56,484 nt of DNA. Origin: Elusimicrobiota bacterium. Lineage in GTDB: Bacteria; Elusimicrobiota; Elusimicrobia; UBA1565; UBA9628. Below are positions 1 to 7,639 of the stretch, piece after piece (the stretch's first letter is position 1; each line of letters begins with the position of its first letter). The position numbers and the translations under genes are program-made. The DNA is taken from contig JAHFCF010000012.1 of assembly GCA_023249645.1 (NCBI GenBank), positions 20,543 through 77,026 of the forward strand, read 5' to 3'. The notes beneath the pieces are model-generated. The model ran no database searches and was not told where the DNA came from. It saw only the letters and a program-made list of their open reading frames with translations.

Positions 1-567
1 ATGACGACGGCCAACCAGCTCACGCTCCTGCGCATCCCGCTGGCCGCGGCCGTTTTCCTGGCGCTGCTCTGCCGGACTCCCGTCATCCATCCCGCCGCCC
101 TGGGCCTCTTTCTGGCCGCTCTGGCCACGGACGCGCTCGACGGCTGGCTGGCGCGCAAGACCGGAACGGTCAGCGACTTCGGCAAGATCGTCGACCCGGT
201 CGCAGACCAGATCCTGATCCTGGGCGCCCTCATCGCCCTTCTGAAGCACCGCGAACTGGGCGTTCCTTTCTGGGGCGTCTTCCTCACCCTGGCGCGCGAG
301 CTCCTGATGGGGGGACTGCGCGCCGTGACCGCGACGAAAGGCGGCATCATCGGGGCCCAACGGTGGGGGAAATGGAAGATGGCGATCCAGAGCGCCGCCG
401 TCGCGCTGATGATGGTGATCCTGATCCTGAGCGAGCATCTCGCGCTGCCGGCATGGCTCATGGCCCTGCCCTGGCATCTCACCGTCCTCTGCGCCCTGGC
501 CGCCTGGATCAGCGCCGCTCTCTACTATGCCCAAGCCCGCGGCCTGCTCAAAAGCTCATGGAGTTAG
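1..567 (+). CDS. pgsA: CDP-diacylglycerol-glycerol-3-phosphate 3-phosphatidyltransferase
   Basis: This integral membrane enzyme makes phosphatidylglycerophosphate from CDP-diacylglycerol and glycerol-3-phosphate, the committed step to phosphatidylglycerol. The CDP-alcohol phosphotransferase signature is complete: D44-x2-D47-G-x2-A-R-x8-G-x3-D65-x3-D69 in 'TDALDGWLAR...GKIVDPVAD'. Several hydrophobic segments fit the family's six-helix fold, and 188 aa is a normal family length. The window begins exactly at this ATG, so a start further upstream cannot be excluded. The next gene, pgpA, starts inside its 3' end, and together they form the two-step phosphatidylglycerol pathway. The signature alone cannot separate PgsA from other CDP-alcohol phosphotransferases; the adjacent pgpA is the best support for this substrate. 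Confidence 0.9.
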   Translation: MTTANQLTLLRIPLAAAVFLALLCRTPVIHPAALGLFLAALATDALDGWLARKTGTVSDFGKIVDPVADQILILGALIALLKHRELGVPFWGVFLTLARELLMGGLRAVTATKGGIIGAQRWGKWKMAIQSAAVALMMVILILSEHLALPAWLMALPWHLTVLCALAAWISAALYYAQARGLLKSSWS

Positions 568-1070
568 GAGACCGCCTGGCCGTGCTCCTTGCGACCTCAT
601 TCCATTTAAGCTATATTCCCTCGAAGTTTCCGGGCACGGCGCCCTGGCGCCGAAGGATGGAGCAAAAGGGCTGGACCGGAGCGGGGCTGATCGGGACGCT
701 CGTGGGCCTCGCGTTGGTGCCCCTGGTGCCGTCCTCGTCCGGCGCGCAGGCGGTCTTTCTGGCCGCGGCCCTCTGCGCGGCGATCTTTCTCTGCGGCCGG
801 GCGGAAAAGGCTCTCGGCGTCCATGACGACCCGCGCATCGTCCTCGATGAGATCGTGGGCTTCTGGACGACGGTCGCCTTCCTGCCGCGAAGCGGCGCGC
901 TGCTCGCGGCGGGCTTCGTCTTGTTCCGCGTCCTGGACGCGGCCAAGTGGCCGCCGTATGGCTGGCTGGCCCGCCTGCCGACCGGGGCGGGAGTCGTGAT
1001 GGACGACGTGGGCGCCGGGATCTGCGCCAACGTCGTCCTGCGGATGCTGACGGCGTACGGGACCTTATGA
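558..1070 (+). CDS. pgpA: Phosphatidylglycerophosphatase A-like protein
   Basis: Predicted to remove the phosphate from phosphatidylglycerophosphate, the step after PgsA. Family blocks seen are an 'SYIPSKFPGT' N-terminal block, 'HDDPRIVLDEIVGFW' (acidic metal site), 'FVLFRVLDAAKWPP' and 'GAGVVMDDVGAGICAN'. The protein is about 170 aa with several membrane segments. The open frame extends upstream to 363, but that part is arginine-rich antisense-like sequence inside pgsA. The ATG at 558 overlaps the pgsA stop by 10 bp and begins 'MELGDRLAVLLATSFHLSY', which aligns with the PgpA N-terminus. Its own stop overlaps the next ATG (ATGA), so the three genes are translationally coupled. Confidence 0.85.
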   Translation: MELGDRLAVLLATSFHLSYIPSKFPGTAPWRRRMEQKGWTGAGLIGTLVGLALVPLVPSSSGAQAVFLAAALCAAIFLCGRAEKALGVHDDPRIVLDEIVGFWTTVAFLPRSGALLAAGFVLFRVLDAAKWPPYGWLARLPTGAGVVMDDVGAGICANVVLRMLTAYGTL

Positions 1071-2269
1071 AGACAAGAGCGACACTTCTGGCGGTGTTGG
1101 GGGCGGCCATCGCCCTGTGTCCACAGACAGCGGCGCAGTCGAACTCAGTCCCGATCTCATCGGCCGCCGCCTCCATCAACGTCTTCAACTATCTCGGAGG
1201 CAAGATCTCCCGCGAGAAGGGCCCCTGGATCCTGGGAGAGGTCCTCTTCTTCTCGGCCGGCCGTTTGGTGAGCGAATCCTCCTGGCGCGCCGCCGTGCGC
1301 GGCACCCACGGCGCCCTCTACACCAACGCCGACATCGAAGCCGACATCGAGCGCCTCATGGCTTTGAAGAAATTCGTCCAAGTCGACGCGGACCTCTACG
1401 AGATCTCCGGCGCGCCCATCCCCCATGAATTCGAGGGTGTGGCGGTCTCCACCTCCCAGATCCGCCTCGTCTTCACCGTGACCGAGAAGGTGGTCTCGGA
1501 GAGCACGACCAAACCCCGGGCCAAAGCGCCTCCGGCGGCGGTCTCGGGCGTCGTCTTGACCCCCACGGCCTACCGAGGCGCCGGCCGCTACACGACGCCG
1601 GGCCTGGGCCTCGACATCAACGCCGCCTATTACATCGGACGTCTCTATGGGAAGAACGATTTCGCGCTGACCCCGCGCAAGACCAACTACATCGACCGGC
1701 TGGGAGTCTGGCTCTTGACGGCGGACGGCAAGATGCAGCTCCAGTCGGAGACCGCGCTGCGCCCGGCCGTGGCCGGCGGCGTCCAGGCCACGGCGCTTTT
1801 GCGCGACTCCCCGCAGCCCGCCATCGACGCCAACTCGACTTTGACGGTCAAGGCCTCCAACAGCAACGCCCAGATCCTCACCGACGCCTATCTCGTGGCC
1901 AGCAAGCAGTTCGGGCCCGTGCGCGCGAGCGCGGGGGTCATGCAGGGCACCATCGGCAACCTGGCGGCCAACCTCTCCGAGTTCCTGACCCCGGAGGCCA
2001 TCAAGTTCTACCGCAATGACGCCTCCGGCACGACCGTCACGAGCCACACCGTCCCCTTCGCCAGCTTCCTGGCGCTGCCCAAGCCCGAATATCCCCTGGG
2101 CATCGAGATCATGAAATTCAACGGCGCCGCCCTGAACCCCTGGCTCGTCAACATCAAGATGGGATACTTCCTGCGGCTCAACTTCGACGTGGCCTACCTC
2201 AAGTACCAGGGCGGCTACGACATCCTGGGCGTCATCCAGTTCCGCTACAACTTCTTCCCGCAGCACTGA
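1067..2269 (+). CDS. Exported outer-membrane-like protein with POTRA-like segment
   Basis: The 400-aa protein starts with a signal peptide (MKTRATLLAVLGAAIALCP...TAAQS). Around residues 86-150 'TNADIEADIERLMALKKFV...RLVFTVTEK' resembles a POTRA domain of the BamA/Omp85 group. The remainder alternates short hydrophobic stretches and turns, and the last residues (IQFRYNFFPQH) carry the alternating aromatic pattern of an outer-membrane beta strand, although F is not the final residue. It starts at the ATGA overlap with pgpA; the open frame reaches back to 947, but that part lies inside pgpA. No family name is claimed: it is shorter than BamA and could be a barrel of a lineage-specific group. Outer-membrane location is inferred. 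Confidence 0.7.
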   Translation: MKTRATLLAVLGAAIALCPQTAAQSNSVPISSAAASINVFNYLGGKISREKGPWILGEVLFFSAGRLVSESSWRAAVRGTHGALYTNADIEADIERLMALKKFVQVDADLYEISGAPIPHEFEGVAVSTSQIRLVFTVTEKVVSESTTKPRAKAPPAAVSGVVLTPTAYRGAGRYTTPGLGLDINAAYYIGRLYGKNDFALTPRKTNYIDRLGVWLLTADGKMQLQSETALRPAVAGGVQATALLRDSPQPAIDANSTLTVKASNSNAQILTDAYLVASKQFGPVRASAGVMQGTIGNLAANLSEFLTPEAIKFYRNDASGTTVTSHTVPFASFLALPKPEYPLGIEIMKFNGAALNPWLVNIKMGYFLRLNFDVAYLKYQGGYDILGVIQFRYNFFPQH

Positions 2270-2289
2270 ACAAAACTCCGTGCTCAAAG

Positions 2290-2307
2290 GATGCGTTTTA
2301 ACGCATC
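2290..2307 (+). terminator. Hairpin after the pgsA-pgpA-barrel operon
   Basis: GATGCGTT-TT-AACGCATC forms an 8-bp stem 20 nt after the stop at 2269. No clear T-run follows, so it is either a weak terminator or an mRNA 3'-end stabiliser. Confidence 0.35.
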
Positions 2308-2617
2308 ACTCTGACACGGACCCGTAGAGGACATAGCCCCCATCCCTGCACCTCAATGTCAGTCACTGAAGGAGATTGGTATTTAGCTGAAATGAGAAAA
2401 TCACTAATAGCTGGCGACCTCATTATCGAATTATTTTTATTGCATAAGCACTTTTTTATTTTTACTGTCAGCGCTGACAGTAAAATACTAAAAAATACAT
2501 AAATTTATTACATAATTTACTCTCAAAGTCGCCATCTTCAAAAAAATCAAGAGAATCAACTCTGCGTACAACAACAAACATCGCGCTTAAGTGACTGGCT
2601 TTGAGGTTAACCTAGCC
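2308..2617. repeat. AT-rich spacer with 26-bp perfect palindrome
   Basis: About 300 bp without a gene, much more AT-rich than the flanks. At 2460-2485 lies a perfect palindrome TTTTACTGTCAGC / GCTGACAGTAAAA. A sister palindrome with paired base changes is found at 27064-27087, and both are flanked by similar tracts: CTTTTTTA to the left, AAAAAA to the right and GYCGCCATCTT 45-60 nt downstream. This looks like two diverged copies of one intergenic element. A second small symmetric site (AGGTTAACCT) lies at about 2605, just before the 3' end of the leftward gene. No ORF in the spacer looks real. Confidence 0.6.
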
Positions 2618-3676
2618 TCAGCGGTAGTTTCGCCAAAACCAGACGACCAAGGCGGCCAGAAGCGCCAAAATTAGCGTGCTCATCCAAGACGAAAAAACAC
2701 CCCAGCGCATCACCCGAGGAAGCCGGGGAGAGGCTGCCACGAGCTTGGGCACGGCGGCAGGCCCGAGGGAAAGCTTCACCCCGAAAAGCTCCGCAATCAG
2801 ATCCGGCGCTGCCAAGCCCTTGCCCAGGATAGAGTAGCCCCAGTAGGACCAAGGCATGTAGCCTGCCAAAAAGCAGCTCTCGCCCGCCGCGTCCGCGGCG
2901 CGCGCCCAGACATAGATCAAGCCGGGACCGGCTGAAGTCTGCAGGTAGCTCACGGCGCTCAGGCTGGCCGCATCGACTCCCGGCGCCGCGCGCGCCGTGC
3001 TCTTAAGGATCTCCGGCTGATCCGCAATCAGCCCGCCTTCCTCGGCGAGCTTCATGACCGCCACCTCAGTGCCCCGGCCCTCGAAGGCGGCGACATAGCC
3101 CAAACGGCGCTCCCTCTGCGTGAGAGGCCGCGCGTGCACGGCGAAGGGAAGGCGGAACTGGAGCTGCCCATCCTCGCTCACGACCGTGGAGGACACGCTC
3201 AGGGCTGCAAACCCGGAGCCCTTGAGCGTGCCCAAGATCGCGGGCAGAAGAGTGTCCGGCACGGCGCTCACCAGGGCGCCGACGAGGGTGACGCCATCGA
3301 CCTGCATCACGGCCAGGGCCATGCGGGGTTTGCCGTCGAGATCGGCGCGGATGAAACGGGCGGTCAAGCCGTTGGCATAGGTCGCCGTCTCCAGGTTCGA
3401 GGCCGGCTTGAAATCCATATGGGTCTGGGCATTGATGCTGGAGAGCACGTTCGTCAGCAGAGTGCGCACGGAGGCCTGGTTGTCCCAGTTGACCGGCTCG
3501 ACGCGGACCAAGGCGAACGAGCTCTTCTGCGGCCCCTGCAGCGACAAGACGAGGTCGGGGTTGCCGCCGTCCTGGGGCGACAAAGACCAGCCCGGAGGCG
3601 GCTCGATGGAAAAGGAAGAGGGCGACGCGGCCTGAAGGAGCATTCCCAGGGCCAGCAGGCAGGGGATCAAACCCAT
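2618..3676 (-). CDS. Exported protein with C-terminal membrane anchor, unknown function
   Basis: 352 aa. It has an N-terminal signal sequence (MGLIPCLLALGMLLQAAS), then an extracytoplasmic region with two similar halves. Each half opens with an 'IEPPPGWSLSPQDG' or 'LQFRLPFAVHARPLT' type stretch and then shows alternating strands. The C-terminus is one transmembrane helix (about 325-348, 'STLILALLAALVVWFW') followed by the basic tail RNYR. The gene starts inside the last codons of the upstream methyltransferase-GT2 gene (10-bp overlap), so the two are co-transcribed. I do not recognise a family. The topology (outside domain, C-terminal anchor) is a prediction. Confidence 0.65.
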   Translation of the reverse strand: MGLIPCLLALGMLLQAASPSSFSIEPPPGWSLSPQDGGNPDLVLSLQGPQKSSFALVRVEPVNWDNQASVRTLLTNVLSSINAQTHMDFKPASNLETATYANGLTARFIRADLDGKPRMALAVMQVDGVTLVGALVSAVPDTLLPAILGTLKGSGFAALSVSSTVVSEDGQLQFRLPFAVHARPLTQRERRLGYVAAFEGRGTEVAVMKLAEEGGLIADQPEILKSTARAAPGVDAASLSAVSYLQTSAGPGLIYVWARAADAAGESCFLAGYMPWSYWGYSILGKGLAAPDLIAELFGVKLSLGPAAVPKLVAASPRLPRVMRWGVFSSWMSTLILALLAALVVWFWRNYR

Positions 3677-5028
3677 TTGATCTTTTTAAAGGCGATCCAG
3701 CTCATCCTTAAAAGCAGCAGGCCATGCTTGAAACGGCTGATGTTGGTCGCTCCGTAGGTCCTGGCCTTATAACGGACCGGGACTTCGACGACCTTGAGAT
3801 TCTGCTTCACGGCGCCGAAGATCAGATCGAAATCGCCGAAAGGATCGAAATCCCCGAAATAGCTCCGATGGGCGGCGATACCTTGGTAGTGCCGCCGGGA
3901 AAGCGCCTTCGTGCCGCACAGCGTGTCCTTGAAGCGCTGTCCCAAAAGCCAGGTGAAGAGCAGTCCGAAGAACTTGTTGGCCACCAGATTGAGGAAGCGC
4001 ATGGCCTCCTTTTCCATGGGATAGATGAGGCGCGATCCGTTGATGAACTCGCCCTTGCCGGACGAGAACGCCCGGACGAATTTCGGCAGGTCCTCGGGCG
4101 GAGCGGTGAGATCGGCGTCCTGGATCATGAGAAGATCGCCCTGGGCCGCGGCAAAACCCCGGCGCACCGCGTCGCCCTTGCCCACGCCTTCCTGGCGGAG
4201 CAGCGTGATCTTCTTGTCCGGGTTCAGGGCGATCTGGCGCTCGATCTCCTGGGCCGTCCCATCCGAGCTGTTGCCCTCCACGAAGATGATCTCGGTCTCG
4301 CGCCCCAGCCGCGGGATGCGCGCGATGGCCTGCGCGATGTTGCCCTTCTCATTGCGGCAGGGGACGATGACCGACACGGAAAGCCCGTCCTCGCTGATCG
4401 TCCGGCCCGCCGGACGCGCGGTGACGAAACTCACCAGATTGAGATGGCGCAGCCCGGGCAGCAAGGAGAGGATGCGGTTGCAGAAAGCTGAGATCAGAGG
4501 GATGTAGACCGGCAGCAGGACGTGGGAATCCGCGCGGATGACGTCGTAATCGGCCAGATGCAGGAAGTTGCGGATGTCATCATGGGAGAGCCAATTCTCA
4601 TAAGCTCTGGGACGGCGCAGGCCGACCAGCGAGCCCAAGCGCAGGATGGGGGCCCAGAGATGGCTGTAGTACGCGACCATGACCCGGGTCTCGGAAGCGC
4701 AGCAGGCTTGCAGACGCTGAAGGACCCCTTCGATGTCGCTCCATCGGCCGATGGAGTTGGAGATGACGATGGCATCGAACTTTTCATCGAGAACGAATTC
4801 TCCAAGATCAGGGGCATGGATGAATATGAGCTCGGGGAACAGCACCCGCGCCCGCGCGATGTTCTCCTGATCCTCATCCACTCCGACGCCATAACCCGGC
4901 TTGAGAGCGTGGAGAAGATGGCCTGTCTCGCAGCCGACCTGGAGGACCCGCAAACCGGGGGGGACGGCAGACGCCGCGATCCGCTCCAGCCACCGATAGT
5001 AATAGAGATTCCTTTTGCGCCAATCCAT
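3667..5028 (-). CDS. Methyltransferase domain fused to a family 2 glycosyltransferase
   Basis: 453 aa with two domains. Residues 1 to about 205 are a class I SAM-dependent methyltransferase-like domain: motif I 'VLQVGCETGHLL', then 'GVGVDEDQENIARAR' and 'FDAIVISNSIGRWSD'. Residues about 216-440 are a GT2 domain of the dolichyl-phosphate-mannose synthase type: 'VSVIVPCRNEKGNI', 'EIIFVEGNSSDGT', the acidic metal/nucleotide motif 'MIQDADLTAP', then 'FINGSRLIYP' and 'LCGTKALSRR'. It probably transfers a sugar to a lipid carrier, with the methyltransferase domain modifying the product or being degenerate. It is transcribed together with the anchored protein downstream. The TATAAT box 8 nt before the ATG predicts a leaderless mRNA. 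Confidence 0.8.
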   Translation of the reverse strand: MDWRKRNLYYYRWLERIAASAVPPGLRVLQVGCETGHLLHALKPGYGVGVDEDQENIARARVLFPELIFIHAPDLGEFVLDEKFDAIVISNSIGRWSDIEGVLQRLQACCASETRVMVAYYSHLWAPILRLGSLVGLRRPRAYENWLSHDDIRNFLHLADYDVIRADSHVLLPVYIPLISAFCNRILSLLPGLRHLNLVSFVTARPAGRTISEDGLSVSVIVPCRNEKGNIAQAIARIPRLGRETEIIFVEGNSSDGTAQEIERQIALNPDKKITLLRQEGVGKGDAVRRGFAAAQGDLLMIQDADLTAPPEDLPKFVRAFSSGKGEFINGSRLIYPMEKEAMRFLNLVANKFFGLLFTWLLGQRFKDTLCGTKALSRRHYQGIAAHRSYFGDFDPFGDFDLIFGAVKQNLKVVEVPVRYKARTYGATNISRFKHGLLLLRMSWIAFKKIKWV

Positions 5029-5036
5029 GCTAACGG

Positions 5037-5042
5037 ATTATA
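5037..5042 (-). promoter_or_regulatory. -10 box of the methyltransferase-GT2 operon
   Basis: TATAAT on the minus strand, 8 nt before the ATG at 5028. Transcription would start about at the start codon. No good -35 hexamer is seen at the right distance. Confidence 0.5.
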
Positions 5043-5100
5043 TCACAGTCGTCAGTGGGAAGCCTGAATCCGTTTTAAGTAGAATGAGGATCGAGGAACC

Positions 5101-5883
5101 ATGAAGCTCCTAGGCATCCGGGATTGGCTGGCGCTGCCCGAAGCCGCGGCGCTCACGAACCTCGACGACCTGGCCGCGGCCCAGCTGCACGCGCAGATCA
5201 TCAGGCGCAAGCCGTTCCTCAAGCGTCTCTACCACGACATTTACGAAAGCTTTAAAAAGAACCTGCCGCCTGCGGCTGACGCCAAGATCGTGGAATTGGG
5301 TAGCGGCGGCGGCTTCCTTAAGGAAGTGATCCCGAATGCGGTCACCTCCGATATCCGCCGACTGCCAGGAGTGGATAGGCAGTTCTCGGCTTTAGAGATG
5401 CCCTTTGATTCCGGTTCCCTGGACGCCCTGCTCCTATTCCACGTCTTCCATCACATCCCGGATGTCGAACGCTTCCTGAGCGAGGCCGAGCGCTGCCTCA
5501 AGCCCGGGGGCAAGATCCTCATGGTCGAACCGGCCAACACACTCTGGGGACGCTTCGTCTATCAGTATTTTCATCACGAGCCGTTCGTGCCCTCCGCGAG
5601 CTGGAGCTTCCAGGCGCAAGGGCCGATGTCCTCCGCCAACAGCGCCCTGCCCTGGATCGTCTTCTGCCGCGACCACGGACGCTTCGCCGCCCGCTTTCCT
5701 TCCCTGAGGATCCGGCGCCTGCGGCCCTACATGTCCCTACGCCTGATCATCAGCGGCGGAGTCTCCATGCGGCAGCTCTTGCCGTCGTCCTCCTATCCAC
5801 TCATCCAGGCGGTGGAATGGATCCTCTCTCCGCTCGACGGCATCCTCGGCACGCTCTACGACATAGAGATCGAAAAGCTCTGA
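5101..5883 (+). CDS. Class I SAM-dependent methyltransferase
   Basis: 260 aa. Motif I is 'AKIVELGSGGGFLKEV'; 'LDALLLFHVFHHIPD' and 'ERCLKPGGKILMVEP' are the typical blocks IV to VI of small-molecule methyltransferases. The C-terminal third (about 150-260) is specific to the protein and may hold the substrate. A TAGAAT box at 5080-5085 and AGGA/GAGGA just upstream of the ATG fit a short-leader transcript. It is divergent from the methyltransferase-GT2 fusion, which suggests a shared glycan or lipid modification role; the substrate is not readable from sequence. Confidence 0.75.
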   Translation: MKLLGIRDWLALPEAAALTNLDDLAAAQLHAQIIRRKPFLKRLYHDIYESFKKNLPPAADAKIVELGSGGGFLKEVIPNAVTSDIRRLPGVDRQFSALEMPFDSGSLDALLLFHVFHHIPDVERFLSEAERCLKPGGKILMVEPANTLWGRFVYQYFHHEPFVPSASWSFQAQGPMSSANSALPWIVFCRDHGRFAARFPSLRIRRLRPYMSLRLIISGGVSMRQLLPSSSYPLIQAVEWILSPLDGILGTLYDIEIEKL

Positions 5884-5895
5884 GACAGAGCCGCA

Positions 5896-5924
5896 TTGAA
5901 TCTCCGACGGTGATTTGAGATAAT
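5896..5924 (+). promoter_or_regulatory. Promoter of the exbB-exbD-tonB-like operon
   Basis: TTGAAT (5896-5901), 17-nt spacer, GATAAT (5919-5924), then 6 nt to the ATG at 5931. The spacing is ideal for a housekeeping sigma factor and predicts a leaderless transcript. Confidence 0.55.
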
Positions 5925-5930
5925 GGGGCC

Positions 5931-6557
5931 ATGAATTTCCACACGAACGTCAAGGACATCCTCGTCGCCGGGGGCGTGACTCTCTGGTTTTTGATCACGC
6001 TGTCGATCTATTCCATCGCTCTCATGAGCCAGCGTTGGAAATATCTCAAGCGCTCCACCCGCGGCCTGCCCGCGTTCTTGAAGCTCCTGCACGCGCATCT
6101 GGCCGCCGGCAAAGTCTCCGAAGCGGTCGCTCTCTGCCAAGCGCACCAGGGCATCGCCGCGCCGATCCTGGCCGCGGCCCTCAACGGCTCGCCCACGCGC
6201 GAGGAGAGAAAGCGCGCCGTCGACCGGGCCGTGGAGCAGGCCGTGTCCTCTCTTCAAACAGGCACCACCATGCTCGGCACCATCGCGACGGTCGCGCCCT
6301 TCATCGGTCTTTTTGGCACGGTCGTCGGCGTCATGCGCGCCTTCAGGGACCTGGCCAGCGCCGCGGGCGCGGGGCCCGGGATCGTCGCCATCGGCATCTC
6401 CGAGGCCCTGGTCTGCACGGCCGCGGGGCTCTTCGTCGCCATCCCGGCGGTGGCCGCTTATAATTATTTCAACCACCGCGCCGCGCGCTTCGGCGAGGAC
6501 CTGAGCTGGGCCTGCGAGGCGCTTTTGGACAGCCTCACGGCCAAGCCTGCCCCATGA
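5931..6557 (+). CDS. ExbB/TolQ/MotA-family proton channel subunit
   Basis: 208 aa. The first transmembrane helix is near residues 10-32 (VAGGVTLWFLITLSIYSIALM), followed by a cytoplasmic segment. The paired helices with the family signature are 'GTIATVAPFIGLFGTVVGVMRAF' and 'GISEALVCTAAGLFVAIPAVAAYNYF' (about residues 105-185). ExbB/TolQ forms the pentameric proton channel that, with ExbD/TolR, powers TonB- or Tol-dependent work at the outer membrane. It overlaps the next gene by 4 bp (ATGA). Sequence alone does not separate ExbB from TolQ; the TonB-like third gene without TolA/TolB/Pal nearby leans toward a TonB system. Confidence 0.85.
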   Translation: MNFHTNVKDILVAGGVTLWFLITLSIYSIALMSQRWKYLKRSTRGLPAFLKLLHAHLAAGKVSEAVALCQAHQGIAAPILAAALNGSPTREERKRAVDRAVEQAVSSLQTGTTMLGTIATVAPFIGLFGTVVGVMRAFRDLASAAGAGPGIVAIGISEALVCTAAGLFVAIPAVAAYNYFNHRAARFGEDLSWACEALLDSLTAKPAP

Positions 6558-6955
6558 AGACCTCCGGCCGCCGGACCTTCGCGGAGATGAACCTCATCCC
6601 CCTGATCGACATCTCTCTCATCCTCGTCATCATCTTCATGGTCTTGACCCCGATCCTAGTCCACTCGCAGCTGACCGTCAAGCTGCCGCCGGCCAAGTCC
6701 GGCGAGCCCCCCGCGGCCCAGACCACGGTCCACGTGCAGATCAGCCGCTCGGGCGCCTTGTCCATCGACGGCCAGTCCATCCGCTGGGAGAAGCTCGAAC
6801 GCGAGCTCGTCCTGCGCTGCCCTCAGTCCAGCCAGAAGACGCTTCTCGTGCAGGCGGACCGCAGCGTGGCCGTCGAGAAGGTGGTCCTGGTCATGGACAC
6901 GGCCAAGCGTCTGGGCATCGGCAAGCTCGGCATCGGGGTCGCGCAAGAACAATGA
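6554..6955 (+). CDS. ExbD/TolR-family biopolymer transport protein
   Basis: 133 aa. A short cytoplasmic N-terminus carries 'AEMNLIPLIDISLILVIIFMVL': one transmembrane helix with D19 at the position of the family's proton-carrying aspartate. The periplasmic domain follows ('VHVQISRSGALSIDG', 'VLVQADRSVAVEKVVLVMDTAKRLGIGKLGI'), of normal length for ExbD. It overlaps both neighbours by 4 bp, so the three proteins are made in a coupled manner and probably in one complex. Confidence 0.88.
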   Translation: MKTSGRRTFAEMNLIPLIDISLILVIIFMVLTPILVHSQLTVKLPPAKSGEPPAAQTTVHVQISRSGALSIDGQSIRWEKLERELVLRCPQSSQKTLLVQADRSVAVEKVVLVMDTAKRLGIGKLGIGVAQEQ

Positions 6956-7623
6956 CGCAAGACGCCCTCGGCCCCCACCTCACCTATTCCGTGACCGTAC
7001 ATCTGCTCGCGGCGGGAGCGGTCATCTTCCTCTACCAGCGCATCTCCACCCAAGCCACGCCGGTCTACATGATCGATTTCGTGGGTCCATCGGCAGCGGT
7101 GCTGGACAGCCGCTCAGCTCAGAGGAACGCGGAAAAAGCCGGCTTCAAGCCCCAGGCCCAGTCCGAGGTCGACGAATTCTCTCTCTCTCGCCGCAAGAAG
7201 GGCGCGCCGCTGCCCCGGCCGAGCCTTCTGCGCGGCTGGCGCGAGACGACGCCGCCTCCTCAAGAAGAGCCCGCTGCGGCATCCGCCGAGACGCCCGGCC
7301 CTGCCCCCGCGAGCCAGGGACAGGCGGGCATCGCCACGGACCTGCCGAACTTCCCCTATCCCTGGTATCTGGCCCAGCTGCGGCAAAGCCTCTGGGACCG
7401 GTGGTCGGCCCGCATGCCCAAGGTCCAGGGGGAATGCACGGCGGCCTTCAGCATCCTGCCCAGCGGCCAGATCACGGACCTGCGCACGGAGGAGAGCTCG
7501 GGAGACTCGGCCTTCGATCTGACTGCCTTGAGCGCCGTGCAGGACGCGGCGCCCTACCCGCCTTTGCCCAAGGGGTTCAAGGATCCCTTCCTTAAGATCC
7601 ACGTCACGTTCAAGACTTTGTGA
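6952..7623 (+). CDS. TonB/TolA-like energy transducer
   Basis: 223 aa. Residues about 9-30 form an N-terminal transmembrane anchor (YSVTVHLLAAGAVIFLYQ). A Pro/Ala/Glu-rich linker (about 75-120, 'TTPPPQEEPAAASAETPGPAPAS') would span the periplasm. The C-terminal domain (about 130-223) has the TonB/TolA C layout: 'YLAQLRQSLWDRW', 'GECTAAFSILPSGQITDLRTEESSGDSAFDLTALSAVQDAAPYPPLP', and closing 'IHVTFKTL'. It is the last gene of the ExbB-ExbD operon, the expected position. It ends convergently 16 bp from the leftward polytopic gene. TonB versus TolA cannot be settled without its receptor partners. Confidence 0.75.
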   Translation: MTQDALGPHLTYSVTVHLLAAGAVIFLYQRISTQATPVYMIDFVGPSAAVLDSRSAQRNAEKAGFKPQAQSEVDEFSLSRRKKGAPLPRPSLLRGWRETTPPPQEEPAAASAETPGPAPASQGQAGIATDLPNFPYPWYLAQLRQSLWDRWSARMPKVQGECTAAFSILPSGQITDLRTEESSGDSAFDLTALSAVQDAAPYPPLPKGFKDPFLKIHVTFKTL

Positions 7624-7639
7624 CCGGGCTCTTTTCTCT

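Noticed and set aside
363-557. Longer N-terminus for the pgpA frame
   Set aside because: The extra part lies in pgsA, is arginine/proline-rich, and the coupled ATG at 558 matches the family start.
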